DNA of 64,000 bases. Origin: 2-02-FULL-47-50 sp964479045. GTDB lineage: Bacteria > Pseudomonadota > Gammaproteobacteria > Eutrophobiales > Eutrophobiaceae. Each line of letters starts with the position of its first letter. The first letter of the stretch is position 1. Shown here in pieces: positions 7,715 through 16,860 of this stretch. The notes beneath the pieces were generated by a model that saw nothing but the letters and a program-made list of their open reading frames with translations, did no database searches and was not told the origin of the DNA. The stretch covers positions 62,001 to 126,000 of the forward strand of contig CAYZJI010000003.1 in assembly GCA_964479045.1 (NCBI GenBank), read 5' to 3'. Position numbers and translations under genes: made by a program.

Positions 7715-9835
7715 TTACAAATCACTATTCGCCTGTGCAGGAGCATGCTGCACAGCCTGTAACTTCGCTGGTTTTGCCGACAGGTTGATGATGTCCCCAA
7801 GTATATTGGCTGTTTCCTTGAGCAGAATATCGAATTTTTCATCGTCCCCGGTTTCCTCTTCAGCTTCGAGGGTCTCCATGGAGGTATCATCCGGTAATGG
7901 CGGCAGCCCCTGGGCCAGCCGTATTTCATTTTGCAGTTTGCGCTTGGCCTCGTTCAGGGTATCGCGTTCTTCCTTGCGCTTTGATTCCAGCAGGCTCAGT
8001 GTTTTTCTGGAACTGGCTTCTTCCAGCAGATCAAGTTCCTGCAGCAGCAACTGAAATGCCTTGTCGGATTTTATCCGTTGGCGATGTTGATCATAGGCTG
8101 TCGCGATTTTATCTACCGGGGCATTGACCTTCATGTACTCAGCCGGCTTGACCTGATCCCAGGGCAGGGCATTGTCCAGTGAGCGCTCACCGTAGTCCGA
8201 GGTATCCTCGGCCGTTGGAAATTGAATATCAGGAACGACCCCCTTGAACTGGTTACTGCCCCCGCTAATGCGGTAAAACTGGGCGATGGTGGTTTTCAGC
8301 TTGCCAAGGTCATCATCGGAATCACGGTTGAAACGGTTCAGATCAACGACATTCTGCACGGTGCCTTTTCCAAAGGTTGGTTCACCGATAATAATGCCAC
8401 GCTGGTAATCCTGTATGGCGCCGGCAAAAATTTCAGATGCGGACGCACTGTTCCGGTCCACCAGCACAGCAAGCGGGCCACCGTATACAATTCCGGGATC
8501 CGGGTCCGTGTTGATTTCAACATGCCCGGATGAATCGCGCGTCTGCACTATGGGCCCGGATTCTATAAACAATCCGGTCAACTCCAGTGCTTCAGATAGT
8601 GAACCGCCGCCATTGCCACGCAGATCGATAACAAGTCCGTCAATCCCGGTTTTCATCAATTCTGCAATCAGGCGGCGTACGTCCTGGGAAGTGCTCTTGT
8701 AATCCTTGTCACCACGCGCCTGGGCGGCAAAGTCGATATAAAACGTTGGCACATGAATAACACCGATATGTTGCTTGCCGCCATCCACATCCAGTATGAA
8801 GGATTTGGCTGCCTGTTCTTCAAGTTTGATCTTGTTGCGGGTAAGGGTGATGACTTTATGCGGCCCTTCCGGTCCGGAGTTTTTAGGCAATATTTCCAGC
8901 CGAAGCACGGTGTCCTTGGGGCCGCGGATCAAATCCACCACATCATCCAGTCGCCAGCCGATTACATCGATAATCTCGCCGGTTTCCCCCTGGCCTACAC
9001 CCACAATACGGTCGTCCTTGAACAATTGCTTGCTGAGATCTGCCGGGCCACCAGTGATGATCTGTTGCACCAGTGTGTAATCATTATCACTGCTCAATAC
9101 CGCGCCAATACCTTCCAGTGAGAGGCGCATGCTGATATCGAAGTTTTCTGAAACGCGAGGCGAAAAATAGGCGGTATGCGGCTCTATGGTGGTGGTGTAG
9201 GCATTGATGAAGGTCTGGAAAACATCATTTGCATCCAGTTGATGCGTGCTGGTGCGTATGCGCTCATAACGTTTGCGCAATGTATTTTTGTATTCTTCAG
9301 GTTTCTTGTCGGCAAGACGCAGATTCAGAATGTCATTTTTGACGCGTTGACGCCAGAGTTCATCCATTTCCTCCCGGGTAGCCGGCCAGGGTAGTTCGGT
9401 ACGATCAAATTCGTATTCTTCATCCTGGTTAAAATCAAATTCGGTATCGAGCAGTTTTAAGGAGTAATCCACCCGTTCATCAACGCGGTTGCGGAATTGC
9501 CTGAATATCTCGAACGCTGGTGACAGGTTTTCACTCCGCAGGGCATCATCCAACTGCTGTCTATATTGGCCAAATGTCTTGATGTCCCCTGCCAGAAAAT
9601 AGATATGGTTTGAGTCCAGGCTGTCCAGATAACGATCGAGGATCTCGGAAGAGAGGGCATCATTAATATCCTTATTTTTGTAATGATAACTATCAATGAA
9701 GTCGGTAATTATGCTGGTGGCCAGCACATGTTTTTCCGCCGGGACCAGTCTGGATTCCGGTACAGACGGGATTTCAGCCTGTGTTATGCCTGATACGAGA
9801 AAAATAACAAGGCAGGTGGGGAGAATGTGGCGCAT
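7715..9835 (-). CDS. prc: Tail-specific (C-terminal processing) protease Prc
   Basis: Periplasmic serine protease that degrades proteins through their C-terminal tails and, in E. coli, trims lipoproteins and peptidoglycan hydrolases. The start at 9835 is chosen over a longer frame (9901) because the signal peptide MRHILPTCLVIFLVSGITQA follows immediately. The 706 residues compare with about 680 in E. coli. Order: N-terminal helical region, PDZ domain (about 220-320), S41 peptidase core with the catalytic serine in DRNSASASEIFAG and the lysine in GEPTFGKGTVQ, then a charged C-terminal region. No clear Shine-Dalgarno is seen. It is transcribed toward the isocitrate dehydrogenase gene 80 bp away. 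Confidence 0.93.
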   Translation of the reverse strand: MRHILPTCLVIFLVSGITQAEIPSVPESRLVPAEKHVLATSIITDFIDSYHYKNKDINDALSSEILDRYLDSLDSNHIYFLAGDIKTFGQYRQQLDDALRSENLSPAFEIFRQFRNRVDERVDYSLKLLDTEFDFNQDEEYEFDRTELPWPATREEMDELWRQRVKNDILNLRLADKKPEEYKNTLRKRYERIRTSTHQLDANDVFQTFINAYTTTIEPHTAYFSPRVSENFDISMRLSLEGIGAVLSSDNDYTLVQQIITGGPADLSKQLFKDDRIVGVGQGETGEIIDVIGWRLDDVVDLIRGPKDTVLRLEILPKNSGPEGPHKVITLTRNKIKLEEQAAKSFILDVDGGKQHIGVIHVPTFYIDFAAQARGDKDYKSTSQDVRRLIAELMKTGIDGLVIDLRGNGGGSLSEALELTGLFIESGPIVQTRDSSGHVEINTDPDPGIVYGGPLAVLVDRNSASASEIFAGAIQDYQRGIIIGEPTFGKGTVQNVVDLNRFNRDSDDDLGKLKTTIAQFYRISGGSNQFKGVVPDIQFPTAEDTSDYGERSLDNALPWDQVKPAEYMKVNAPVDKIATAYDQHRQRIKSDKAFQLLLQELDLLEEASSRKTLSLLESKRKEERDTLNEAKRKLQNEIRLAQGLPPLPDDTSMETLEAEEETGDDEKFDILLKETANILGDIINLSAKPAKLQAVQHAPAQANSDL

Positions 9836-9981
9836 ATTCAAGGAAGATCGGAAATTGTAAGTGTCCAGTGTAATACAGGTTTTGTCCGGCGTGCTATACA
9901 AGTATATAAGTTGTTTGCAGCCGAATCCGGTTAATTAATGCTGAAATGCAGGCAGAGGGACATTTGAAAAATGAATGTCTG

Positions 9982-10458
9982 TCAGGCGCCGCCAGATGAC
10001 TGAACCAGCTCCCGCAGCCGTTCCCGTAAACGTGACGCTTTATCTTCACCCCCCCCCAGAAAGAAGGGCGCCTGTTCGTAAAATTCCAGCAAATCTTCCA
10101 GGGCATCTATATTGGTATCGTCCAGTGCTACCGCCTGCTCAAGCGCTTCACGGGTTTTGCTGGAGAGATTGTATGCTTTAAGCAGACCGGATTGTTGCGC
10201 CAGACGTCCGTAACTTTTGCCCAGCCAGTGATGATAAACTGAAACTGCAGGTGCGATTTCAATTGCGGCCAAAAAAGCTGCGATGGCCTTGTCATAATCA
10301 CCGCGACTGTAATATTTCTCACCCATCCGGAATTGGTCTTCCGAACCGGTTTCTGCCATGACCGGCAACGCAGGTCCGGCCATAAGCAACACCAGCATGG
10401 CCAGTGTGGTGCAGAGACAAAACCTGCTGTGGCTTGATGTATTCAATCGGGTTATCAC
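9982..10458 (-). CDS. Secreted TPR-repeat protein of unknown function
   Basis: A 158-residue protein with a signal peptide (hydrophobic stretch about 17-33 ending PVMAET). It contains at least one good tetratricopeptide unit (EKYYSRGDYDKAIAAFLAAIEIAP) and further helices to residue 130. It lies 80-150 bp upstream of prc on the same strand. In E. coli the TPR lipoprotein NlpI partners Prc, so a similar adaptor role is conceivable, but the sequence has no lipobox and this is only a contextual guess. Confidence 0.7.
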   Translation of the reverse strand: MITRLNTSSHSRFCLCTTLAMLVLLMAGPALPVMAETGSEDQFRMGEKYYSRGDYDKAIAAFLAAIEIAPAVSVYHHWLGKSYGRLAQQSGLLKAYNLSSKTREALEQAVALDDTNIDALEDLLEFYEQAPFFLGGGEDKASRLRERLRELVQSSGGA

Positions 10459-10618
10459 TATCGTTTTCCGGGCATGGATAAAGGGTTGGCATTTTAAACC
10501 ATGCGTCTGTAATATTTAAATGGTTATATAAACCCAGTGATTAGATAAACGCCAGGTATGAAAGTTTAATGCCCGCTGGCGGCCTGAAGCTGAATCGATA
10601 TTTGAAACCTGCCCCGAC

Positions 10619-11953
10619 ATGTCAGCGTATTGTTCAATTTCCAGGTTTATTCTGACATGTGCGTTTTGTCTGCTTTCCGCCTGTGGCCGTGAGGATACAG
10701 CTGAAGGGGCCGGACAGGGCGAGGCAACGCTGCCCAAACCCTGTACACCGGACAATGGTGGACTGACCCTGCCACCCGGGTTTTGTGCCGGGATAGTGGC
10801 CGACAGCCTCGGTTTTGTCCGGCATCTTGCAATAAGCAGTCGCGGCGATATCTACGCTACTCTTCGTAATAACCGGCTCAATCTTGGTGGGATTCTGGCC
10901 TTGCGTGATACCGACGATGATGCGCGAATCGACCAGATCGAGAAATTCAGCGAAACCCCCGGCATGGGCATCCAGATCAGTGGCGATAATCTCTATTTTG
11001 CATCAGATACCGGTATCTATCTTTATCGTCTGCAGGGACAACTGGTCCCGCCACTGCCCCCCGAGATAATCGTACATGACCTTCCGGTGCAGGAGTTACA
11101 TGCAGCCAAACCGTTTGCTATGGACGATGCGGGTCATCTTTATATCAATTTCGGCGCAACCACGAATGCCTGTCAGTCGGGGCCGGACCACAGCCCAGGG
11201 CAGCAGCCATGTCAGGAACTCGATCAGCATGCCGGGATCTGGCGCTTTGCCCGTGATCAACTGAACCAGACCCAGGCGGATGGTTATCATTATGCGAGAG
11301 GCATACGTAACGCCTATGCCATTGACTGGCATCCGGAATATCGCAAGCTCTACGTAGTGCAGCATGGCCGTGATCAGTTATACGAGCAATGGCCGGAATT
11401 CTATGACGCAGAAGCCGGCGCGAGACTGCCAGCTGAGGAGTTTTTTGCTGTGGAAGAAAATGCAGATTACGGATGGCCATATTGTTACTACGACCCGGTG
11501 CAGAACATGCGCATCCTGGCGCCTGAATACGGTGGTGACGGTAAAACTGCCGGCCGCTGTGCTGATATTGAACCGCCCCTGATTGGATTCCCTGCACATT
11601 ACAGCCCGAATGATCTGAAGTTCTATACCGGTCAGCAGTTCCCGGTGCGGTACCATAACGGCGCTTTCATAGCATTCCATGGTTCATACAACCGGGGTGA
11701 TTATGATCAGGTGGGATATCAGGTGGTATTTGTTCCTTTCATGAACGCCTTACCTGCCGGAGCATGGGAAGTCTTTGCAGATGGTTTTGCCGGTACAGAG
11801 GCGGTGCATGCACCGGAGGATGCCGAGCATCGTCCTACCGGAATTGCGACAGGTCCGGATGGTTCATTATATATAGCGGATTCCGTGCAGGGCCGGATCT
11901 GGCGTGTGCTGTATACCGGCAATGATGCAGCAGAAGTCAGGGCTACCCGGTGA
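10619..11953 (+). CDS. PQQ-type sugar (glucose/sorbosone) dehydrogenase-like lipoprotein
   Basis: Predicted six-bladed beta-propeller oxidoreductase of the glucose/sorbosone dehydrogenase family, 444 residues. A lipobox LLSAC places the modified cysteine at residue 22, so the enzyme should be anchored in the envelope. Family-like blades include GDIYATLRNNR, RGIRNAYAIDWHPEYRKLYVVQHGRDQL, ENADYGWPYCYYDP and a final RPTGIATGPDGSLYIADSVQGRIWRV. Many relatives use PQQ as cofactor. That is of interest because an orphan pqqA lies at 51.9 kb, but PQQ binding here is not proven by the sequence. The gene stands alone, divergent from the TPR gene. Confidence 0.78.
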   Translation: MSAYCSISRFILTCAFCLLSACGREDTAEGAGQGEATLPKPCTPDNGGLTLPPGFCAGIVADSLGFVRHLAISSRGDIYATLRNNRLNLGGILALRDTDDDARIDQIEKFSETPGMGIQISGDNLYFASDTGIYLYRLQGQLVPPLPPEIIVHDLPVQELHAAKPFAMDDAGHLYINFGATTNACQSGPDHSPGQQPCQELDQHAGIWRFARDQLNQTQADGYHYARGIRNAYAIDWHPEYRKLYVVQHGRDQLYEQWPEFYDAEAGARLPAEEFFAVEENADYGWPYCYYDPVQNMRILAPEYGGDGKTAGRCADIEPPLIGFPAHYSPNDLKFYTGQQFPVRYHNGAFIAFHGSYNRGDYDQVGYQVVFVPFMNALPAGAWEVFADGFAGTEAVHAPEDAEHRPTGIATGPDGSLYIADSVQGRIWRVLYTGNDAAEVRATR

Positions 11954-12167
11954 GTTTCGGCTCAGGCGATTCAGGTTGTCAGGTCCACACCGGGTATTCA
12001 CGCTTCGTCAGGTATGCAGATACAGGATGAACTGATTACATCAGGATAATTCTGCCTCGTTTTAATGCTGATGAATAGGGTGTTATTCGAATCATGGTGT
12101 CGGAATGGAACCAATGCCCCGATTACTGGTTCTCAATAATTGAAAATATCTCTTTCCTGTAGACTAT

Positions 12168-13103
12168 ATGCCCGGTAACTCCAAATTATTTCTGTTGATG
12201 ATATTCCTGTCATGGACAGTCTGGGCCGGTGAGTCTGTTTACAATAACCCGACGGCGCCCCCCGGAAAATTATATGACGTGGGCAATTACCGTCTCCATT
12301 TGTACTGCACTGGAACCGGTTCGCCTGCCGTGATCCTGGATGCGGGGATAGGCGGATTTTCCCTGGACTGGTCCGGCGTGCAGCGGCGTCTGCCAGAGCA
12401 TGTCCGGGTCTGTTCCTATGATCGTGCAGGGTATGGCTGGAGTGATTCCGGTCCATCACCCCGTTCCACCAGCCATATTGTTGACGAACTGCACACGCTG
12501 CTGCAGGTCGCTGAAGTCTTGCCGCCGTACGTGCTGGTCGGCCATTCGTTTGGCGGTTATAACATGTTGTATCTGGCCAAGACCCATCCGGATGAATCCG
12601 CCGGGCTGGTGCTGGTCGATTCCTCACATCCGGATCAGGCCGAACGTTTGCCGGAATTGCCTGCAGTCAGAGACCGCAACAAGAACAACGACGTGGTGAC
12701 CTTTTATCAGGGACAATCCAACTTCAAGTATTACCCGAAGGACATTCAATCCAAACTGATGTGGGCGCTGGCACAGCAGAAGATGATCAGAACGGTTCGC
12801 CGGGAATCAGCCAACTTTGTCTTCAGTGGCGAACAGGTGAAAAATGCCGGGACGTTACCGGACATTCCTCTGATCGTGATCACCCGCGGTAAACGGGTCT
12901 GGCCGGATGAACCCTATGGCAATATGCTGGAAACCACCTGGAGTGACATGCAAAAAGAACTGGCTGGCTTGACCCCCAAAGGGCGCCAGATCATAGCCGC
13001 AGAAAGCGATCACCTGATTCATCTCGAACAGCCTGAAGTTATAGCGGCCGCCATCATCTCAGTCATTCAACAGGTACAGCAACACTTGCCGGATTATGAA
13101 TAA
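12168..13103 (+). CDS. Exported alpha/beta-hydrolase
   Basis: A 311-residue serine hydrolase with an N-terminal export signal (LFLLMIFLSWTVWAGE). The lid/core layout is of the alpha/beta-fold: GTGSPAVILDAGIGG (oxyanion region), SYDRAGYGWSD, the nucleophile elbow VGHSFGGYN (serine about residue 128), and the C-terminal histidine in AAESDHLIHLEQPE. The substrate cannot be deduced. Single gene, convergent with the FKBP gene and separated from it by a hairpin terminator. Confidence 0.82.
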   Translation: MPGNSKLFLLMIFLSWTVWAGESVYNNPTAPPGKLYDVGNYRLHLYCTGTGSPAVILDAGIGGFSLDWSGVQRRLPEHVRVCSYDRAGYGWSDSGPSPRSTSHIVDELHTLLQVAEVLPPYVLVGHSFGGYNMLYLAKTHPDESAGLVLVDSSHPDQAERLPELPAVRDRNKNNDVVTFYQGQSNFKYYPKDIQSKLMWALAQQKMIRTVRRESANFVFSGEQVKNAGTLPDIPLIVITRGKRVWPDEPYGNMLETTWSDMQKELAGLTPKGRQIIAAESDHLIHLEQPEVIAAAIISVIQQVQQHLPDYE

Positions 13104-13118
13104 ATTGCCGGGTTTGGA

Positions 13119-13148
13119 AAAAACAAAGGCCCGCAGATGCGGGCCTTT
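13119..13148 (-). terminator. Rho-independent terminator for the FKBP gene
   Basis: A 10-bp perfect stem (AAAGGCCCGC at 13125-13134 and GCGGGCCTTT at 13139-13148) encloses an AGAT loop. Read on the minus strand it is followed by GTTTTTT, so it terminates the FKBP transcript. On the plus strand it lacks a T-run but may still slow transcription from the hydrolase gene. Confidence 0.85.
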
Positions 13149-13171
13149 GAATATCGGATGATACGAATTAC

Positions 13172-13852
13172 TTAATTAATACCCAGCAATTCAATATCAA
13201 AAATCAGTGTTTCATTCGGGCCGATGGAACCCCCTGCGCCACGCTCACCATAGGCGAGATCAGAAGGCACGTAAATCTGGTATTTGGAACCGGTGTTCAT
13301 CAACGGCAGTGCTTCCTGCCAGCCTTTGATGACCTGGCCCAGTGACAGATCAATCGGTTCGCCGCGTTCGACGGAGCTGTCAAACACAGTGCCATCAATC
13401 AGCGTGCCATGGTAATGGACTTTCACATTGCTTTCCGCTGTCGGCTTGGGACCGGTACCTTCTTTCAATATCTTGTATTGCAGGCCGCTGGTCGTTGTCA
13501 CGACGCCTTCCTTGTTCTTGTTTTCCGCCAGGAATTTCTCGCCGGCAGCTTTGCTATCTGCGCCTTTTGCATTTCGTTCACTCACCAGTTTCTGCTGATA
13601 ATCGGTGAGGACAGCCTGGATTTCCTCATCCGTCATTTTCAGATCGGTTTTGGTGAGTAAATCTTCCACGGCCTGCAGGAATGCGGGAACATCAACATCA
13701 ATATTCTGCTGGACAACGCCTTGTCCGAAGTAGGCACCGAGCGCATAACTCAGTTTCTGTTGATCCGTCTTGATTTCGGCGGCGGCCCAGAGTGATGCTG
13801 AGAATATGGAAAGCAATAACGCAGAAACAACAGCCTGAAAAGTCTTGTTCAT
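13172..13852 (-). CDS. Periplasmic FKBP-type peptidyl-prolyl isomerase (FkpA/Mip-like)
   Basis: Catalyses proline cis-trans isomerisation during folding of envelope proteins. A signal peptide (to SLWAAA) is followed by an N-terminal dimerisation region (about 28-115, KLSYALGAYFGQGV) and a C-terminal FKBP domain with the classic pattern VKVHYHGTLIDGTVFDSS, GWQEALPLM, YGERGAGGSIGPNETLIFDIELL. At 226 residues it is the usual Mip/FkpA size. A separate unit with its own terminator. Confidence 0.92.
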   Translation of the reverse strand: MNKTFQAVVSALLLSIFSASLWAAAEIKTDQQKLSYALGAYFGQGVVQQNIDVDVPAFLQAVEDLLTKTDLKMTDEEIQAVLTDYQQKLVSERNAKGADSKAAGEKFLAENKNKEGVVTTTSGLQYKILKEGTGPKPTAESNVKVHYHGTLIDGTVFDSSVERGEPIDLSLGQVIKGWQEALPLMNTGSKYQIYVPSDLAYGERGAGGSIGPNETLIFDIELLGIN

Positions 13853-14010
13853 GGGGGCCTCAACCGGTTAAATGTGGACAATACTTCGATTGGATAACAA
13901 TTGAATGGTTCGCGATCATCCCATAAATATTATTTGTCTCCAAGTGGCGTCTGGAAGAATAATAGCGAAGTACGTCACTTCCGGCGTCATTCCGGGTTTT
14001 ACAGGGGCTG

Positions 14011-14739
14011 ATGAAGATTACACTCCATAAAAAAATCGCACGCCTGTTTGGCTATGAGCTGGTCCGCAGCCGCCAGTTGGCCTATCACGATATCCATGCA
14101 CATCTGACGGCGCTGTTCCGGCAATTGAATGTCAATTGCGTGCTGGATGTGGGTGCCAATATGGGGCAGCATGCCCTTAACCTGCGCAAGGCCGGGTATC
14201 AGGGGCTGATTATCTCTTTTGAACCGATAACCGGCTGTTACCAGCACCTGAAAAAAATCGCCGATGAGCAGTGGGCGATATATCAATATGGACTTGGTTC
14301 TTCCAGTCAGACTCTGCAAATAAACATCACCAACAAAACTGTTTTTTCATCGTTTCTGAAACCGAATGAATATTCCGCAGAACGCTTCAATCAATCCGCC
14401 AGTGTGAGCCGTGCGGAAACCGTGCAGGTTAAACGGCTGGATGACGTGTTTAATGAAGTTATAACAATCCCGAATCCGCGCGTTTTCCTCAAACTCGACA
14501 CACAGGGGTTTGATCTGGAAGTGCTGAAAGGGGCGCAGGAATCACTCAAACATGTGGTGGGCCTGCAATCGGAAATTTCCTGCAAGGCGATTTATGCCGG
14601 CATGCCGACGCATATCGAGTCATTGCAATTGATTGATCAGCTCGGATATGAAATTACGGACATTTATCCACTGGCGCATGACAAACAGGACATGAGCCTG
14701 CTCGAATTTGATTGTGTCTTCAAGAAGCGAAATATTTAA
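14011..14739 (+). CDS. FkbM-family methyltransferase
   Basis: A 242-residue SAM-dependent methyltransferase. The SAM-binding motif is VLDVGANMGQHAL (about residues 44-56), followed by IISFEPITGCYQHL, the core KLDTQGFDLEVLKGA and a C-terminal LLEFDCVF. FkbM proteins usually O-methylate sugars or small molecules; the target here is unknown. The gene stands alone and ends 44 bp before a MITE-like element. Convergent with the downstream fusion gene. Confidence 0.85.
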   Translation: MKITLHKKIARLFGYELVRSRQLAYHDIHAHLTALFRQLNVNCVLDVGANMGQHALNLRKAGYQGLIISFEPITGCYQHLKKIADEQWAIYQYGLGSSSQTLQINITNKTVFSSFLKPNEYSAERFNQSASVSRAETVQVKRLDDVFNEVITIPNPRVFLKLDTQGFDLEVLKGAQESLKHVVGLQSEISCKAIYAGMPTHIESLQLIDQLGYEITDIYPLAHDKQDMSLLEFDCVFKKRNI

Positions 14740-14763
14740 CTCCCTCTACCTCAGGGAGAGGGT
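14740..14763. repeat. Short palindromic intergenic repeat (CCCTCT...AGGGAGAGGG type)
   Basis: CTCCCTCTACCTCAGGGAGA followed by GGGT is an imperfect palindrome located directly after the FkbM stop codon. A related C/G-rich piece (CCTCACCCCGGCCCTCTCCC) occurs at 22593-22622. This type of short repeat is common between genes of proteobacteria; no function is claimed. Confidence 0.5.
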
Positions 14764-14783
14764 AACAAATACGATCGACAGAC

Positions 14784-14958
14784 TATAATCTATCTCAAAA
14801 TTAAAAATGTTTGATGAAAATAGAAACTATGTCATGCCGGGCTTGACCCGGCATCCAGTAAACAATTGTTTTGACTGGATTCCGGCTTCCGCCGGAATGA
14901 CGGATTTTCATAATTTTCAATATGGCAGTCATATTTATCGATTTTGAGACAGGTTCTA
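14784..14958. mobile_element. MITE-like element, copy 1 (175 bp including flanking TA)
   Basis: Ends TATAATCTATCTCAAAATT and, on the other strand, TAGAACCTGTCTCAAAATC form imperfect terminal inverted repeats of 19 bp. Both ends begin with TA, as in a TA target duplication typical of IS630/mariner-type elements. The middle (14831-14908) holds two hairpins, ATGCCGGG/CCCGGCAT and ATTCCGGC/GCCGGAAT. It is the same length as copy 2 at 57681-57855. It carries no gene. Its right end supplies the TAG stop of the minus-strand fusion gene. Confidence 0.82.
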
Positions 14959-16764
14959 GTTCCCGGACAATCTTCCGGCGGGATGATAAACGCCTATCAG
15001 TTTTTTCTCCCACCATTGCCCGGTTTCGCGCCGTTCAGCAAATGTCGTAAACCGGTATTCATAGAACATGGCACGGATGGCTGCGGGAGGTTGATCGGGG
15101 AAAGGATTGTGAGCAAACAGCGCCAGCACGTCGGGGCTGCCCTGCAGCAATCGTATCAATACATTTCTGAACCATGGTTGCCGTTCTGGCGGGCTTAATG
15201 CCGCAAACCACATCTGCCAGTCCATGCGCGGTTGATGTGGAACAATCCATTCCGGCCGTTGTTGTAAATCCCCCGGCTTGTATTTGAAACCATATTCCCG
15301 CCATTCCTTTTCGTCATTCGAGCCTTCAATCACAATCTCACGCCGCACGGTAGTCATCACGGCAAATGGCCCGTATTGATTGATGGCATTAAGCGGTGAA
15401 ACAACACGCGCCACGCTGTGCAACACTGGCAATGGCGCCTTCGTGAAAAACTGCCAGAGTTGTGCCGTGGTGGTTGAAATTACAATAACTGTGACCGCCA
15501 GTGCGATATAAAACTTCAGGCGTGTGACCGAAGCGGTAGTGATTGCGCCGGAAACAAACACTTTAAGTTTTTCAGGAACAAATGACCTGAGCGCAGCATC
15601 ATCAAACAGGAACAGGCAGAAGGCGAGGGTGAGCAGATTGAAATAATTATAATTGCCGGTGAGTATGATCGCTGTCTGCAATGCAATGAAACCATACGCG
15701 GCGATAAAACGCAGCCTGCGCGGCAGGAATATGAAAAACGGCAGCAGTAACTCAATGAATAATGTTGCGCCGGTGAATAACATCAACACGGAATCCGGTA
15801 ACTGGTGCACATACCAGGCGATGGCATTGGGCAGGGGCTGGGTTTCAAAATGATAGGTGAGGGCGGTGAGATTGTCCCAGGCGGGATCGGCACTGGCGAT
15901 TTTCACCACGCCACCCATAAACATGAAACGGAAAGCGAGCCAGCGATAGAGCCAGACAATCAGCGTGGATCGGGTTTGCAGGAATAGCGCCAGAAAGCCG
16001 CATTCCACCAGCAACAAATCCCACTGGAATTGCATAAAAGTTTGTCCGGCATTCACCAGTGACAACCACAGCACAAATAAAACCATCAATGATGTGCGAA
16101 CAAACACATTGCACGCCAGCAATACCGAGAAAATGATTCCGGCACCACAGACGACGATAAGTGCGATATCAGTATGTGACAACCAGAAAATTGTTGGCAG
16201 TTGCAGTACCGCCGTAGCGCCTACATGGGTCTGCACGCGCTCCAGAAACAAACCCAGCGGCAAAATGCCGTTATCACCAATCAGTCCGGTGATTTGTAAA
16301 CCGAATGAAGCAAATGCCGCAAGATAAATGAGGCCAAGCAAGCGCAGGAACAACCATGTGGTGAATTCATATTTTGCCGGTTCAAGATTGCTGCCCCAGA
16401 ACAGATGACTAAGCCAACTCAGCAAACCACGTCGTTGTGAAAAAAACGTGTAGGCAAATTCCGCCGCAGATGCAAAACCGGGGATGTGCTGATATAACCA
16501 CAGATAAACGTTGTGCGGGAAGTGTGCTTGCAACAGCACATACACTGCCTGTGCGCCGGAATAAACATGACCCACTGGTGTGATCAGTTGTATGGAACGG
16601 CGGAATTCCTCAACCGGAATGTTATGAAAATACTTCGCGACTGTTTGATAGGGCTGATATTCCACCGTATCTCCAGTCAACCCTTGCCAGTAATTCACCC
16701 AGTAACGGCAGATTCCGCAATCGCCGTCAAAGATCAGCATGGGTTTTTTGTTGGTTTCAGACAT
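14956..16764 (-). CDS. DCC-domain thiol oxidoreductase fused to lipase maturation factor-like membrane protein
   Basis: A 602-residue fusion. Residues about 8-120 are a DCC (DUF393) domain with the signature MLIFDGDCGICRYWV, a thioredoxin-like fold with a Cys pair. The rest has multiple transmembrane helices (from about 130 to 480) and a soluble C-terminal domain resembling lipase maturation factor (LMF1) family proteins (EYRFTTFAERRETGQWW near the end). LMF1 in animals assists folding of secreted lipases in the ER; the bacterial role is unknown, but a disulfide or folding function would fit the fusion. The stop codon lies in the end of the neighbouring MITE. Confidence 0.78.
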   Translation of the reverse strand: MSETNKKPMLIFDGDCGICRYWVNYWQGLTGDTVEYQPYQTVAKYFHNIPVEEFRRSIQLITPVGHVYSGAQAVYVLLQAHFPHNVYLWLYQHIPGFASAAEFAYTFFSQRRGLLSWLSHLFWGSNLEPAKYEFTTWLFLRLLGLIYLAAFASFGLQITGLIGDNGILPLGLFLERVQTHVGATAVLQLPTIFWLSHTDIALIVVCGAGIIFSVLLACNVFVRTSLMVLFVLWLSLVNAGQTFMQFQWDLLLVECGFLALFLQTRSTLIVWLYRWLAFRFMFMGGVVKIASADPAWDNLTALTYHFETQPLPNAIAWYVHQLPDSVLMLFTGATLFIELLLPFFIFLPRRLRFIAAYGFIALQTAIILTGNYNYFNLLTLAFCLFLFDDAALRSFVPEKLKVFVSGAITTASVTRLKFYIALAVTVIVISTTTAQLWQFFTKAPLPVLHSVARVVSPLNAINQYGPFAVMTTVRREIVIEGSNDEKEWREYGFKYKPGDLQQRPEWIVPHQPRMDWQMWFAALSPPERQPWFRNVLIRLLQGSPDVLALFAHNPFPDQPPAAIRAMFYEYRFTTFAERRETGQWWEKKLIGVYHPAGRLSGN

Positions 16765-16822
16765 ATCAGATTGAATATACCCGTGTAACTTTCATCAAGT
16801 CTATAAACGCAGCAAAATAGAC

Positions 16823-16851
16823 TTGCAATCATGTATCCTATAGGATACAAT
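16823..16851 (+). promoter_or_regulatory. Promoter and palindromic operator of the toxin-antitoxin pair
   Basis: An 18-bp perfect palindrome TGTATCCTATAGGATACA (16832-16849) sits between a -35-like TTGCAA (16823-16828) and a -10-like TACAAT (16846-16851), spacer 17 nt. It lies just before the toxin ATG (16861), so the transcript would have almost no leader. Such operators are bound by the antitoxin in HigA-type modules; binding here is inferred. Confidence 0.6.
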
Positions 16852-16860
16852 TTATATATC

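Noticed and set aside
12133..12627. A 164-residue minus-strand gene opposite the alpha/beta-hydrolase
   Set aside because: The opposite strand carries the catalytic hydrolase motifs; the antisense product is Arg/His-rich without any domain.
16831..16860. An upstream ATG (16831) as the toxin start
   Set aside because: It lies in the operator palindrome and adds ten residues with no family match; ATG 16861 gives the conserved beginning.
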